Shown here: positions 1 to 6,337 of the stretch, piece by piece
Layout: each line of letters begins with the position of its first letter
Position numbering within the stretch: the stretch's first letter is position 1
Source of the DNA: a virus
Virus record (IMG/VR): IMGVR_UViG_3300037189_002565
Coordinates: 1 to 20,622 of that record
Reading direction: 5' to 3' (one strand)
DNA: 20,622 nucleotides
Notes under the pieces: model-generated
The model's database searches: none
What the model was told of the DNA's origin: nothing
The model's input: the letters and a program-made list of their open reading frames with translations, nothing else
Position numbers and translations under genes: made by a program

Positions 1-921
1 ATGACACTTTGCTAATACTCCCCTATCTTGTAATTCGCTTGCTGATAGTTTGCCAATTAGATTGCCAATACTAACAAACAATGCTTCGTGTTGAAACTTC
101 TCTTTAGGGATAGTACCAGTCAGACCCCAACGAATTGGAATATGACTCATAGGACCTGTTAACATCGTTTTTAATGCGTCTGCTTGTGCCATATGTGCTT
201 CATCAATCATTACACATATAACACCTTCTAAGAATTCACCTATAGTTAAATCTGCTTCACCTGCTTTTGTGGCTTTCATCATATTGTTTAAACTCTGCCA
301 CGTACAAATAGTGTGTTGTTTGCCAATATCTTTTCTATCACCAAAATACACACCTACATCAAGACCTAAGTTGATATAATCTTCTTCAGTCTGTACTACT
401 AAACTCTTGTTAGGTACTACTACGATACTACGACCATAGTCCTGTACACTATAACTCAATGCTGCAGTCATCAATGTCTTGCCTGCACCTGTTGCTACTT
501 CTTGGACACTCTGTGGATTACTAAGAAAGTTGTTTACAATCTCTACTTGATAGTCACGGAATAGAACTGGCTCACCTTCTTTAACGTGACCTTTTGGCCA
601 TGCTTTGTTTGCAAAAGTATCTTCTGTTATCTGTGTGAAATTGAAGTTGTGTACCGTTTCACGTAAATCTTCTAGTTCAATCTCATAGCCTGCCTGATCT
701 AATACAGGTATGATTCTATCTAATAAATTGATATAACAACTGCCACCTAAACTAAAGAAACTTACTTTACCATTCCATCTACCAAGTCTAACTGCAGGTT
801 GATAACGAGCACCAGGAACCTCGTACTCAAACATCTTCATTAGTTTTCTACGTTCAGGTAACTCTAAGCCTTCTATCTTACAGTTTACTTCATCCTTTAT
901 TATTATTTTACATTGGGTCAT
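1..921 (-). CDS. uvsW: UvsW-type DNA/RNA helicase (3' end missing)
   Basis: This is a superfamily 2 helicase matching T4 UvsW, which unwinds branched recombination intermediates and stalled forks. The frame is open from ATG at 921 to the left edge, giving 307 residues. The N-terminal domain (about residues 1-60) has the UvsW-type basic/aromatic pattern RYQPAVRLGRWNGKVSFF. Walker A ATGAGKT is at 143-149 and the DEAH box (IDEAH) at 240-243, followed by LTGT (motif III-like). The C-terminal helicase lobe lies outside the window. Its start overlaps the stop of the upstream gene by ATGA (918-921), so translation is probably coupled. It ends the uvsY-uvsX-gp32 recombination block. The family call is firm; only the truncation limits it. 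Confidence 0.92.
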   Translation of the reverse strand, partial: MTQCKIIIKDEVNCKIEGLELPERRKLMKMFEYEVPGARYQPAVRLGRWNGKVSFFSLGGSCYINLLDRIIPVLDQAGYEIELEDLRETVHNFNFTQITEDTFANKAWPKGHVKEGEPVLFRDYQVEIVNNFLSNPQSVQEVATGAGKTLMTAALSYSVQDYGRSIVVVPNKSLVVQTEEDYINLGLDVGVYFGDRKDIGKQHTICTWQSLNNMMKATKAGEADLTIGEFLEGVICVMIDEAHMAQADALKTMLTGPMSHIPIRWGLTGTIPKEKFQHEALFVSIGNLIGKLSASELQDRGVLAKCH

Positions 922-1928
922 TTAATCTCAATTTCAGTTGAATTTACTACGTGTATTACCTTTGCTGCGAACATGCTACCGTATCCTTTATAACTAAATG
1001 AATTAAATTTTAAGAATACTGGCATAGAAAATGAAAGATATTCACATTGATCACCTGCATGAATTACTGGAATTCCACTATTTGCTATTGCTTTTAACAT
1101 ATCATCACTGTTATTCCATGCACCATAACGTGTGCCTACTAATAACTGGTCGCATTTTATTTCTTTAAGCAATGCTATTAGTGAATCTATTTCAGTATGT
1201 TCATGTTTATATTCATGATTAGAAATAAATCGAGCCTGTGTGTCATTCAAAGTATTATGAAGTTTCTTATCTATCTTAATTCCATATGACGTTATTTTAC
1301 TCAATGAGTAGAAATCAGTTTTAAATTCAACACCCTCTATTGCATTGAAAAGAGGTTCATTAATAGCAGCAATATAATATCTACCATTGCTTTCTACTAA
1401 GGTTGGATCCCAAATACAATCACCTTCATATTTACTTACTTCATGTATTATATCTTTTAAATCGTTACAGTACGATATTTCCTGATAATACTTCATTACA
1501 ACATCATTTACTTTTCTAAATGTGTCTAACCCAAATTTACTATAATAACATTTGTCAGCACCGTGCCAATTCATTAATTGTAAACTTTTAAAATCTTTTA
1601 TAAATTGTTGCTTATAAGGACAGCGCAATACAAGTGTACCGTCTTTTATTTGAAATTGTGCATTAGTGAAGTCCGGTGAACTTTGTGTTATGGTCAACTG
1701 CCAGGGCAACTCACTTAATTCAATTGAGTTATATTGTTTCTTTAATAGTTGTGAGTGATACTTTAACACTACCTTTTTAAACAATTCAGCCTGATTGGAT
1801 GTAATAGATTTTCTAGGAAGTACATTCAATAGTTGCAAGTTATAGAAAAACTTTTTATCATATCGGCTAAGGCTGATTTGATTAAGGCATAATTCTAAAA
1901 CTTCTTCAGCATATAACAATTTGTTCAT
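918..1928 (-). CDS. Unknown protein with HARP-like segment, coupled to uvsW
   Basis: This is a 336-residue protein I do not recognise as a whole. Residues about 90-140 contain IKDGTLVLRCPYKQQFIKD, then an aromatic stretch. The pattern (short beta strands, then YxxxFIxxxK and a W/Y-containing turn) resembles the HARP-type DNA-binding segment next to SMARCAL1-like annealing helicases; this is low-confidence pattern recognition. No Walker motif, signal peptide or membrane segment is visible. Its stop overlaps the uvsW start (ATGA), suggesting a helicase partner or cofactor. No Shine-Dalgarno precedes the ATG; an extended -10 (TGTTATAAT) ends 6 bases upstream, so the mRNA may be leaderless. An alternative is an unrelated accessory protein merely sharing the operon. 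Confidence 0.8.
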   Translation of the reverse strand: MNKLLYAEEVLELCLNQISLSRYDKKFFYNLQLLNVLPRKSITSNQAELFKKVVLKYHSQLLKKQYNSIELSELPWQLTITQSSPDFTNAQFQIKDGTLVLRCPYKQQFIKDFKSLQLMNWHGADKCYYSKFGLDTFRKVNDVVMKYYQEISYCNDLKDIIHEVSKYEGDCIWDPTLVESNGRYYIAAINEPLFNAIEGVEFKTDFYSLSKITSYGIKIDKKLHNTLNDTQARFISNHEYKHEHTEIDSLIALLKEIKCDQLLVGTRYGAWNNSDDMLKAIANSGIPVIHAGDQCEYLSFSMPVFLKFNSFSYKGYGSMFAAKVIHVVNSTEIEIK

Positions 1929-1934
1929 AATGTT

Positions 1935-1943
1935 ATTATAACA
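1935..1943 (-). promoter_or_regulatory. Extended -10 promoter candidate, TGTTATAAT
   Basis: On the minus strand the sequence is TGTTATAAT, a perfect extended -10 (TGnTATAAT). No good -35 lies 16-17 bases upstream (TTTATT/TTTTAT). The -10 ends 6 bases before the ATG of the 336-residue gene, placing the predicted transcript start at about the start codon. The site also lies in a small palindrome (TGTTAT-T-ATAACA, 1931-1943). Confidence 0.45.
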
Positions 1944-1973
1944 TAATAAAAGAATTAATAAAAGATAAATGGC

Positions 1974-1997
1974 TAATGGGAGCCGAAGCCCCCATTA
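1974..1997 (-). terminator. UUCG-loop hairpin after the AAA+ ATPase gene
   Basis: The minus-strand RNA folds as UAAUGGG-G-GC, loop UUCG, GC-U-CCCAUUA: 7 + 2 base pairs around one mismatch, closed by a C(UUCG)G tetraloop. It lies 13 bases past the ATPase stop codon. The downstream sequence is T-rich (ATTTATCTTTTATT) but not a continuous T run, so termination may be partial. Confidence 0.65.
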
Positions 1998-2009
1998 ACT
2001 GTACAATAA

Positions 2010-3044
2010 TTATCGTTTCATACATGTACTTGCTGCAAGATTCTGCCAGTTACTTGGGCTAATCTTAACTAAGTCAGCAATTTTTAAACACATACGTAAA
2101 CTTAATTCACGCAATTTAGTTTTGTTAGTTGACATAAATTCCATAATTTCTTCTGCTTGATTAGCATCAAAATCATATGATCTAAACAGACCACCATCAG
2201 TGTCACGATGTACTTGCTTGATACGTAACATCTTATCACGTTCAGTATCAATTGTTAGATCCAAAAAGTGACAACGTGATTCTAGTGCTTCTAGGTGATC
2301 TTGTAGTTTTTTGCTCTTAACATTTTCAAACTTTAAGTTTGTAATGAAGATAGCACTACCCTTAAAGTCAAATTGATCAGGGATACCTTCTCTACGTAAC
2401 AATGCACTATCACTGTTCCAGCAGATACGTCTACGCTTACCTGAATCAAGTGCTGCTTTTAGTATGTTTAGTGACAAGTCATCTTGGAACACACTGTCGC
2501 AGTCATCGAATACTAACACATTCTTAGCATCACTATACTTGTATAATGTAGCATACAAACCTAATGCAGTCATTGCACCTTTGACAACTTCAAAACGCAA
2601 TTTCTTACCTGAAATTTTATCAAACATACTTGCTTTTTCAAGTTGTGTTTCAACACCAAATGATTTACCTACACCCGGTGGACCTGAAACAATCATAGCA
2701 CGAATGTCACTATTGATTGCAGCTTTAGTCATTTGATCTAAAATTTGAAAACGTGCAGCAATACGATCCATTGCTTGTTCGTCAGTTTCTACATGCTTAA
2801 TTTCTTTTGCTACAAATGATATTGCGTTTTCTGCCATAGTTGGCTCCTCTTCTACAAATACTACATCATTAATGGAATTTACTTTTACTCTAACATCTTC
2901 AATTGCAACGTCAAATTGACCTTCATTTTTTACAGTAATAAAGTTACCTTTTTTACCTGTTTGAAAGTCTTTTACTAATGTGAATTTTTGATTGATTACG
3001 GGCTTGTTGCGATACTCACCGAATTTAACAAGAATCGTACTCAT
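2010..3044 (-). CDS. AAA+ ATPase of the recombination module
   Basis: This 344-residue P-loop ATPase has an N-terminal non-ATPase part (1-95), Walker A GPPGVGKS at 121-128, Walker B VLVFDD at 176-181 and a sensor-1-like TN (235-236). Arg257 (ESRCHF) is a possible arginine finger. The layout is that of an AAA+ remodeller or loader rather than a helicase. The exact role is unknown. Its position between uvsY and uvsW suggests work on recombination or replication complexes. It is not the T4 clamp loader gp44 by the motifs I can see. The ATG at 3044 is well supported by AGGAG with 6-base spacing. A perfect sigma70-type promoter precedes it and a UUCG hairpin follows, so it looks like its own early transcription unit. 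Confidence 0.88.
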   Translation of the reverse strand: MSTILVKFGEYRNKPVINQKFTLVKDFQTGKKGNFITVKNEGQFDVAIEDVRVKVNSINDVVFVEEEPTMAENAISFVAKEIKHVETDEQAMDRIAARFQILDQMTKAAINSDIRAMIVSGPPGVGKSFGVETQLEKASMFDKISGKKLRFEVVKGAMTALGLYATLYKYSDAKNVLVFDDCDSVFQDDLSLNILKAALDSGKRRRICWNSDSALLRREGIPDQFDFKGSAIFITNLKFENVKSKKLQDHLEALESRCHFLDLTIDTERDKMLRIKQVHRDTDGGLFRSYDFDANQAEEIMEFMSTNKTKLRELSLRMCLKIADLVKISPSNWQNLAASTCMKR

Positions 3045-3075
3045 TATTAGCTCCTATTATTGATTTAGAATGCTA

Positions 3076-3104
3076 ATTATATAGCTGGATCGATTCAATG
3101 TCAA
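3076..3104 (-). promoter_or_regulatory. Perfect sigma70 consensus promoter
   Basis: The minus strand has TTGACA (3104-3099), a 17-base spacer, then TATAAT (3081-3076). Both hexamers and the spacing match the bacterial housekeeping consensus exactly. It lies 32 bases upstream of the AAA+ ATPase start, in the 77-base gap after uvsY. It should be a strong early promoter used by unmodified host polymerase. Confidence 0.9.
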
Positions 3105-3121
3105 GCCTAGTAAAATGTTGT

Positions 3122-3577
3122 TTAAAGTGTAATATCTTCCATACCAGCAGTACGTAGTCTAACTATATGGCCCATTTGCCATTGTTTGGCATCAAGACCT
3201 TTTAAAATACCTAGCCAACGATTGCGTAATAGTGCTACTTCGTTAATAATAGTTTCAAAATCAATAACTTCATCTTCACCGTCTACATACTTTTCTGCAT
3301 CACGGCTTGTTAGTACACGGTTATACGCTTCTAAATACTTTTGAAAATGTCTGCGTCTGATTTTACGTAGTTGTATATTAAGCAAGTTAAGCACCGCTTC
3401 AATCTCTTGTAGTTGATTGAAACGATGCTCAGTGATGCCTGGTAATGCTGAGATATTCTTCTCCAAAATACCTGCTACTCTTACATCATTTTTTGCTGAA
3501 ATTAATTCAGCATCATAGTATGCAATAAAGTCAGGTATTGCCGCAAGATTAGTAGATACTTTAGTATACCAGGTCAT
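3122..3577 (-). CDS. uvsY: UvsY-like recombination mediator
   Basis: This 151-residue, helix-rich protein is probably UvsY, which loads the UvsX recombinase onto ssDNA coated with gp32. T4 UvsY is 137 residues. Similarity is seen in the C-terminal half: RDAEKYVDGEDEVIDFE then LLRNRWLGILKGLDAKQWQMGHI aligns in spacing and character with the T4 segment DRYEKSEMKTVL...LQYWGILLDFCSGALDAI...IKHI. The middle basic patch QLRKIRRRHFQKYL (about 69-82) fits DNA binding. It lies 8 bases after the acidic 82-residue gene, which overlaps uvsX, so all three partners (UvsX, UvsY, gp32) are adjacent. AAAGG precedes the ATG. The call rests on weak similarity plus strong context. Confidence 0.7.
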   Translation of the reverse strand: MTWYTKVSTNLAAIPDFIAYYDAELISAKNDVRVAGILEKNISALPGITEHRFNQLQEIEAVLNLLNIQLRKIRRRHFQKYLEAYNRVLTSRDAEKYVDGEDEVIDFETIINEVALLRNRWLGILKGLDAKQWQMGHIVRLRTAGMEDITL

Positions 3578-3585
3578 AGATGCCT

Positions 3586-3834
3586 TTAATACCTATCTTC
3601 GTCATCATAGTCATCATCATAGTCATCTTCTTCTTCATGCAAATTGCTATCATCATAGATTAGAAGTGCTTTAGCAACTTCTTTGTCGCCCCTAAAGGCT
3701 TGTTTGATTTCATCTGCCTCACAGTTGTTTTCAATTAAGAATCCAACTAGTGTTTCAGCCGCATCTTTGCGTTCGCTAAAGTCAATATGACTACGTAATA
3801 CATCCCATACTTCTGCTATTGAATCTAAGTTCAT
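3586..3834 (-). CDS. Small acidic protein between uvsX and uvsY
   Basis: This is an 82-residue hypothetical protein. Residues 1-60 look helical (DSIAEVWDVLRSHIDF, ERKDAAETLVGFLIEN). The C-terminus is an extreme acidic tail (EEEDDYDDDYDDEDRY). Its ATG overlaps the uvsX stop as ATGA (3831-3834), so its translation is probably coupled to uvsX. Similar short proteins with Asp-rich tails occur beside uvsX in T4-like cyanophages, as far as I recall. An acidic tail next to ssDNA-binding partners suggests DNA mimicry or protein docking, which is inference only. Confidence 0.82.
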   Translation of the reverse strand: MNLDSIAEVWDVLRSHIDFSERKDAAETLVGFLIENNCEADEIKQAFRGDKEVAKALLIYDDSNLHEEEDDYDDDYDDEDRY

Positions 3835-4898
3835 TCTGTTACCTCCTCCTCCAATGTAACAGTACTTAGCTTAGTTTGATTCCTTTTTGTAAACTCAGTC
3901 ATAACTTTATCTAAGCAACCATCTTCATTTGATTCCCAACCTTTACGGAACATCTTAAGTACTTCACCGTCATTAGTCGTGTATGATAAACGATTACCTT
4001 CTTTAGTTAAGAGGTTATTCTTTTCAAATAAGTCAAGTAATCCTGAATATGGATTCATACCTGTTTCATATGGTATCTTAATCTGTAGTGATTCAAACGG
4101 CTTAGCATAACGTGTTTTCATAATCTTACACGCAGCACGAATACCATTTACTTCACTTACTTTGTTACCATCTTCATCTTCTTTTAGTTTCAATTTCTTC
4201 ATTGCAACTACAATTGAACTTGCATAAACAAAGCCTTGACCACCACTGATTTTATCATCTGGGTCAAACATATCCTGTGATGCATATGTATGATTAGTTG
4301 CAACCATACCAATGTTCAATGCACCAAACATATTAACTGTGTTACGTACAAGTGATGTTAGTGCTTTAGGCTTACGACCCATGTCACCCTTCATATCACC
4401 TGCATCAAACTGATTAACGTCAGTTGGTGTCAACAACATACCTAAACTATCTACAATGAATAAGACTTTAGGTCTATCTTCATTTGGAATAGTTTTATAA
4501 TCAGCAACAAACTTACTGATTGTTTTGGCTACATCATCAATCATAGCCATGTTAAGTTTCAACAACTTATCTTCGCCTGTATCAACTCCTAATGCTTTTA
4601 GCCAATCTTCGTCCAAAGCATTTTCCGAATCAATGAGTACCACGAAAATACCTTGTTGCTGAGCATGGCGAACCAAGTTGCCAGAACAGATGTAACTCTT
4701 TCCGGAACCACTTTCTCCAGCGAATACAGTGACTTTACCAAGAGGCACGCCTTTGTTAAAATCACCACTAATAAGATAATTGAGTGCATAATTTCCTGTG
4801 CTGATCCAATCGGTCGGATCATTAAAACCTACACTAAGTCCTTCAATAGTCTTAGTGATATCTTTCCTAAACTTACTTACATCAAATGGCTTTCCCAA
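3831..4898 (-). CDS. uvsX: UvsX RecA-type recombinase (TTG start)
   Basis: UvsX is the phage RecA homologue. It forms filaments on ssDNA and drives strand exchange and recombination-dependent replication. The 355-residue product has Walker A GESGSGKS (61-68), an acidic strand end VVLIDSENAL (87-95), Walker B VLFIVDS (145-151), and an NH pair (202-203) in ATNHTYASQDMF, matching the T4 AINHTYETQEMF segment. A GGQG loop and the PYSGLLDL motif of UvsX follow. T4 UvsX is 391 residues. The start codon is TTG (4898-4896), not ATG: AGGAG sits 6 bases upstream, no in-frame ATG exists nearby, and the N-terminus would otherwise be lost. It overlaps the next gene by 4 bases. Confidence 0.93.
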   Translation of the reverse strand: MGKPFDVSKFRKDITKTIEGLSVGFNDPTDWISTGNYALNYLISGDFNKGVPLGKVTVFAGESGSGKSYICSGNLVRHAQQQGIFVVLIDSENALDEDWLKALGVDTGEDKLLKLNMAMIDDVAKTISKFVADYKTIPNEDRPKVLFIVDSLGMLLTPTDVNQFDAGDMKGDMGRKPKALTSLVRNTVNMFGALNIGMVATNHTYASQDMFDPDDKISGGQGFVYASSIVVAMKKLKLKEDEDGNKVSEVNGIRAACKIMKTRYAKPFESLQIKIPYETGMNPYSGLLDLFEKNNLLTKEGNRLSYTTNDGEVLKMFRKGWESNEDGCLDKVMTEFTKRNQTKLSTVTLEEEVTE

Positions 4899-4912
4899 AT
4901 TATTCTCCTAAT

Positions 4913-5137
4913 TTATTTTGTAACACGATACACGCCATTAGGCTTTTTGTCAATTATTTCTGGACACTTCTCTGCGATATTATCAATATCAAAATCGTTT
5001 GGAAAGTGGCGAAGGGCCGTTCTTGCACGGTCTCTCACTAAACTAGGTACTCTTGGTGTTTTGCCAGGATCACATAGTTCCTCTAATAATTTCTTACTTT
5101 GCTTTAATGCAAGGTATCGTTCGTCTGGTAATGTCAT
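4913..5137 (-). CDS. BPSL0761-family small protein
   Basis: This 74-residue protein begins MTLPDERYLALKQSKKLLEE, followed by DPGKTPRVPSLVRDRARTALRHFP. This is the hallmark of the BPSL0761 family (MTxPxER...A...REFL..L.DP..TPRVP..VR..A..LLRHYP), known mainly from proteobacteria and of unknown function. It lies between gp32 and uvsX, with AGGAG before its ATG and a 14-base gap to uvsX. A chromosomal-type family inside the recombination block suggests host acquisition or an old phage origin. The family recognition is from memory of the motif. Confidence 0.8.
   Translation of the reverse strand: MTLPDERYLALKQSKKLLEELCDPGKTPRVPSLVRDRARTALRHFPNDFDIDNIAEKCPEIIDKKPNGVYRVTK
4925..4953 (-). promoter_or_regulatory. 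Possible promoter for uvsX inside upstream gene
   Basis: The minus strand has a perfect TTGACA (4953-4948), a 17-base spacer and TATCGT (4930-4925; 4 of 6 to TATAAT), ending 26 bases before the TTG start of uvsX. It lies inside the end of the BPSL0761 gene, so it could be chance. Confidence 0.28.
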
Positions 5138-5153
5138 ATTAATCTCCTACGGT

Positions 5154-5173
5154 AGGGAACGGTGACGTTCCCT
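5154..5173 (-). other. Perfect 8-bp hairpin after the gp32 gene
   Basis: AGGGAACG and CGTTCCCT form an 8-bp stem with a 4-base loop (TCAC on the minus strand) in the 51-base gap between gp32 and the BPSL0761 gene. No T run follows; the next bases lead directly to the AGGAG of the downstream gene. It may be an attenuator, an RNA-end stabiliser or a processing site that lets gp32 be made in excess, as in T4 where gene 32 has its own downstream terminator. Confidence 0.6.
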
Positions 5174-5188
5174 GTCCGTTACCCTTAA

Positions 5189-6181
5189 TTAGGCTGCTTT
5201 GTTTTGTCTAGCACGAATCATTGCAAGAATGTCTTGTGCTTTATCACTTGATGGAGCTGATGATGGAACTTTTACTGGTTGTGATACAGTATCATCTTCA
5301 TCAAATTGATTAGAGTCTGCTACGGGTGCAGTTGTGGTTGCAGCTTTGACAGGTGCTGCTGTATGTTCTTCCACTTTCGCTCCTGCAGGTGCATCTAAAC
5401 CATATGGACGATAATATTGGCCCCAACGATCATTGTCGTATGGTTGACCATCTACGCTTGCTTCAAACATTTCTTTGATTACACGTAGTTCTGCCTCACC
5501 TGGTTTCTTTGGTAAGAAATCAGCCAAGTTGAATAGACCATGTGCTTCAATTGCGTCTTGTTCTGCTTGTGTTAGTGCAGATTCTTTACGACTCCAAGTT
5601 GAAGTACTATAGTCAGCATAACCACCTTTGCTAGTTTTTGTGACACGGAAGTCTAACCCATGAACATAGTCAGTTGGTAATTCTTCCATCTCTGGATCCA
5701 TCAAACTAGATTTGATGATTGTAAAGATTTGTGGACTAATGATAAATCTACGAATTGGATTCGCTGGTGATTTGTCATCTCCTAATGGATTCTGACGCAC
5801 AAAGCCTTGGAACAAATAACTACGCTTCTTCCAATACTTGTTTGCCATTTCTTTTAATGATTCATCTTTATACCAAGGACGTACCTCAGCTAAGATTGGA
5901 CAAGAGTCACCATACATTTCTACGCATGGTACTTGTACTGTGATTTGTTTTACATTACTATCACCTTTAACTCCATTGAATGAGAGTTTGATGATTTGAC
6001 GTTCTACCCAGAAGAAAGTATTATTGCTATTACCGTCTGGTAAGAAACGAATAACAGCGTTAGTGCCTTCGTCCATGTTCCAGTGTGGGTAAATTGCGTT
6101 ATCTGCTTGCTGAGATGAACTGCCTGTTGATTTGTTTTCTTGCGCAGCGATACGTGCGCGGATGTCTGCTAATGATGCCAT
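5189..6181 (-). CDS. 32: gp32-like single-stranded DNA-binding protein
   Basis: This is the phage SSB. It coats ssDNA during replication, recombination and repair and recruits partners through its acidic tail. The 330-residue protein (T4 gp32: 301) has an N-terminal DIRARIAAQENKSTGSSS region in the place of the T4 B domain, then a core with VIRFLPDG, WVERQIIKLSF, CVEMYGDSCPILAEVRPWYKD and KYWKKRSYLFQGFV, patterns typical of cyanophage gp32. Only C86 and C94 are present, without the T4 set of one His and three Cys, so zinc may not be bound. A Pro/Ala/Thr linker and an acidic stretch DEDDTV lead to a C-terminal DILAMIRARQNK. Start ATG 6181; leader controls are listed separately. Confidence 0.88.
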   Translation of the reverse strand: MASLADIRARIAAQENKSTGSSSQQADNAIYPHWNMDEGTNAVIRFLPDGNSNNTFFWVERQIIKLSFNGVKGDSNVKQITVQVPCVEMYGDSCPILAEVRPWYKDESLKEMANKYWKKRSYLFQGFVRQNPLGDDKSPANPIRRFIISPQIFTIIKSSLMDPEMEELPTDYVHGLDFRVTKTSKGGYADYSTSTWSRKESALTQAEQDAIEAHGLFNLADFLPKKPGEAELRVIKEMFEASVDGQPYDNDRWGQYYRPYGLDAPAGAKVEEHTAAPVKAATTTAPVADSNQFDEDDTVSQPVKVPSSAPSSDKAQDILAMIRARQNKAA

Positions 6182-6223
6182 GATATTTGCCTTTTGTCTT
6201 AAGTTGGTCTTTATTTAATATTC

Positions 6224-6242
6224 GCCACTCCCTATGAGTGAC
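6224..6242 (-). promoter_or_regulatory. gp32 leader hairpin, candidate autoregulatory operator
   Basis: The minus-strand RNA GUCACUC-AUAGG-GAGUGGC forms 7 pairs (one U·G) with a 5-base loop, 43 to 61 bases before the gp32 ATG and near the 5' end of the predicted sigma70 transcript. From the hairpin to the start codon the leader is AU-rich and unstructured. This matches the arrangement in T4, where gp32 nucleates on a 5' pseudoknot and spreads over unstructured RNA to block its own translation. I see no convincing second pseudoknot helix. Confidence 0.5.
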
Positions 6243-6252
6243 TGATAAACAG

Positions 6253-6281
6253 ATTATACAGTGTTATAATTTGTTTAACAA
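6253..6281 (-). promoter_or_regulatory. Sigma70-type promoter for gp32
   Basis: The minus strand has TTGTTA (6281-6276; 4 of 6), a 17-base spacer and a perfect TATAAT (6258-6253). The transcript would start near 6246, giving a leader of about 65 bases that begins just before the 6224-6242 hairpin. Confidence 0.65.
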
Positions 6282-6292
6282 TAGTATTTATG
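6281..6292 (-). promoter_or_regulatory. T4-type late promoter motif CATAAATACTAT
   Basis: The minus strand has CATAAATACTAT, matching the T4 late promoter core TATAAATACTAT at 11 of 12 positions. It touches the -35 box of the sigma70 promoter, so gp32 appears to have tandem early- and late-type promoters. Confidence 0.6.
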
Positions 6293-6337
6293 CCTTATGT
6301 GGGAAAATACAATTTTTTATAGAGGTTTTTTACCCTT

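Noticed and set aside
3586-4898. uvsX / acidic protein / BPSL0761 considered as a toxin-antitoxin pair
   Set aside because: There is no toxin fold or motif, and the gene order is explained by the recombination operon.
4653-5165. A 170-codon plus-strand frame across the uvsX start and BPSL0761 gene
   Set aside because: It is antisense to two well-supported genes, crosses their junction, and has no ribosome site or family pattern.
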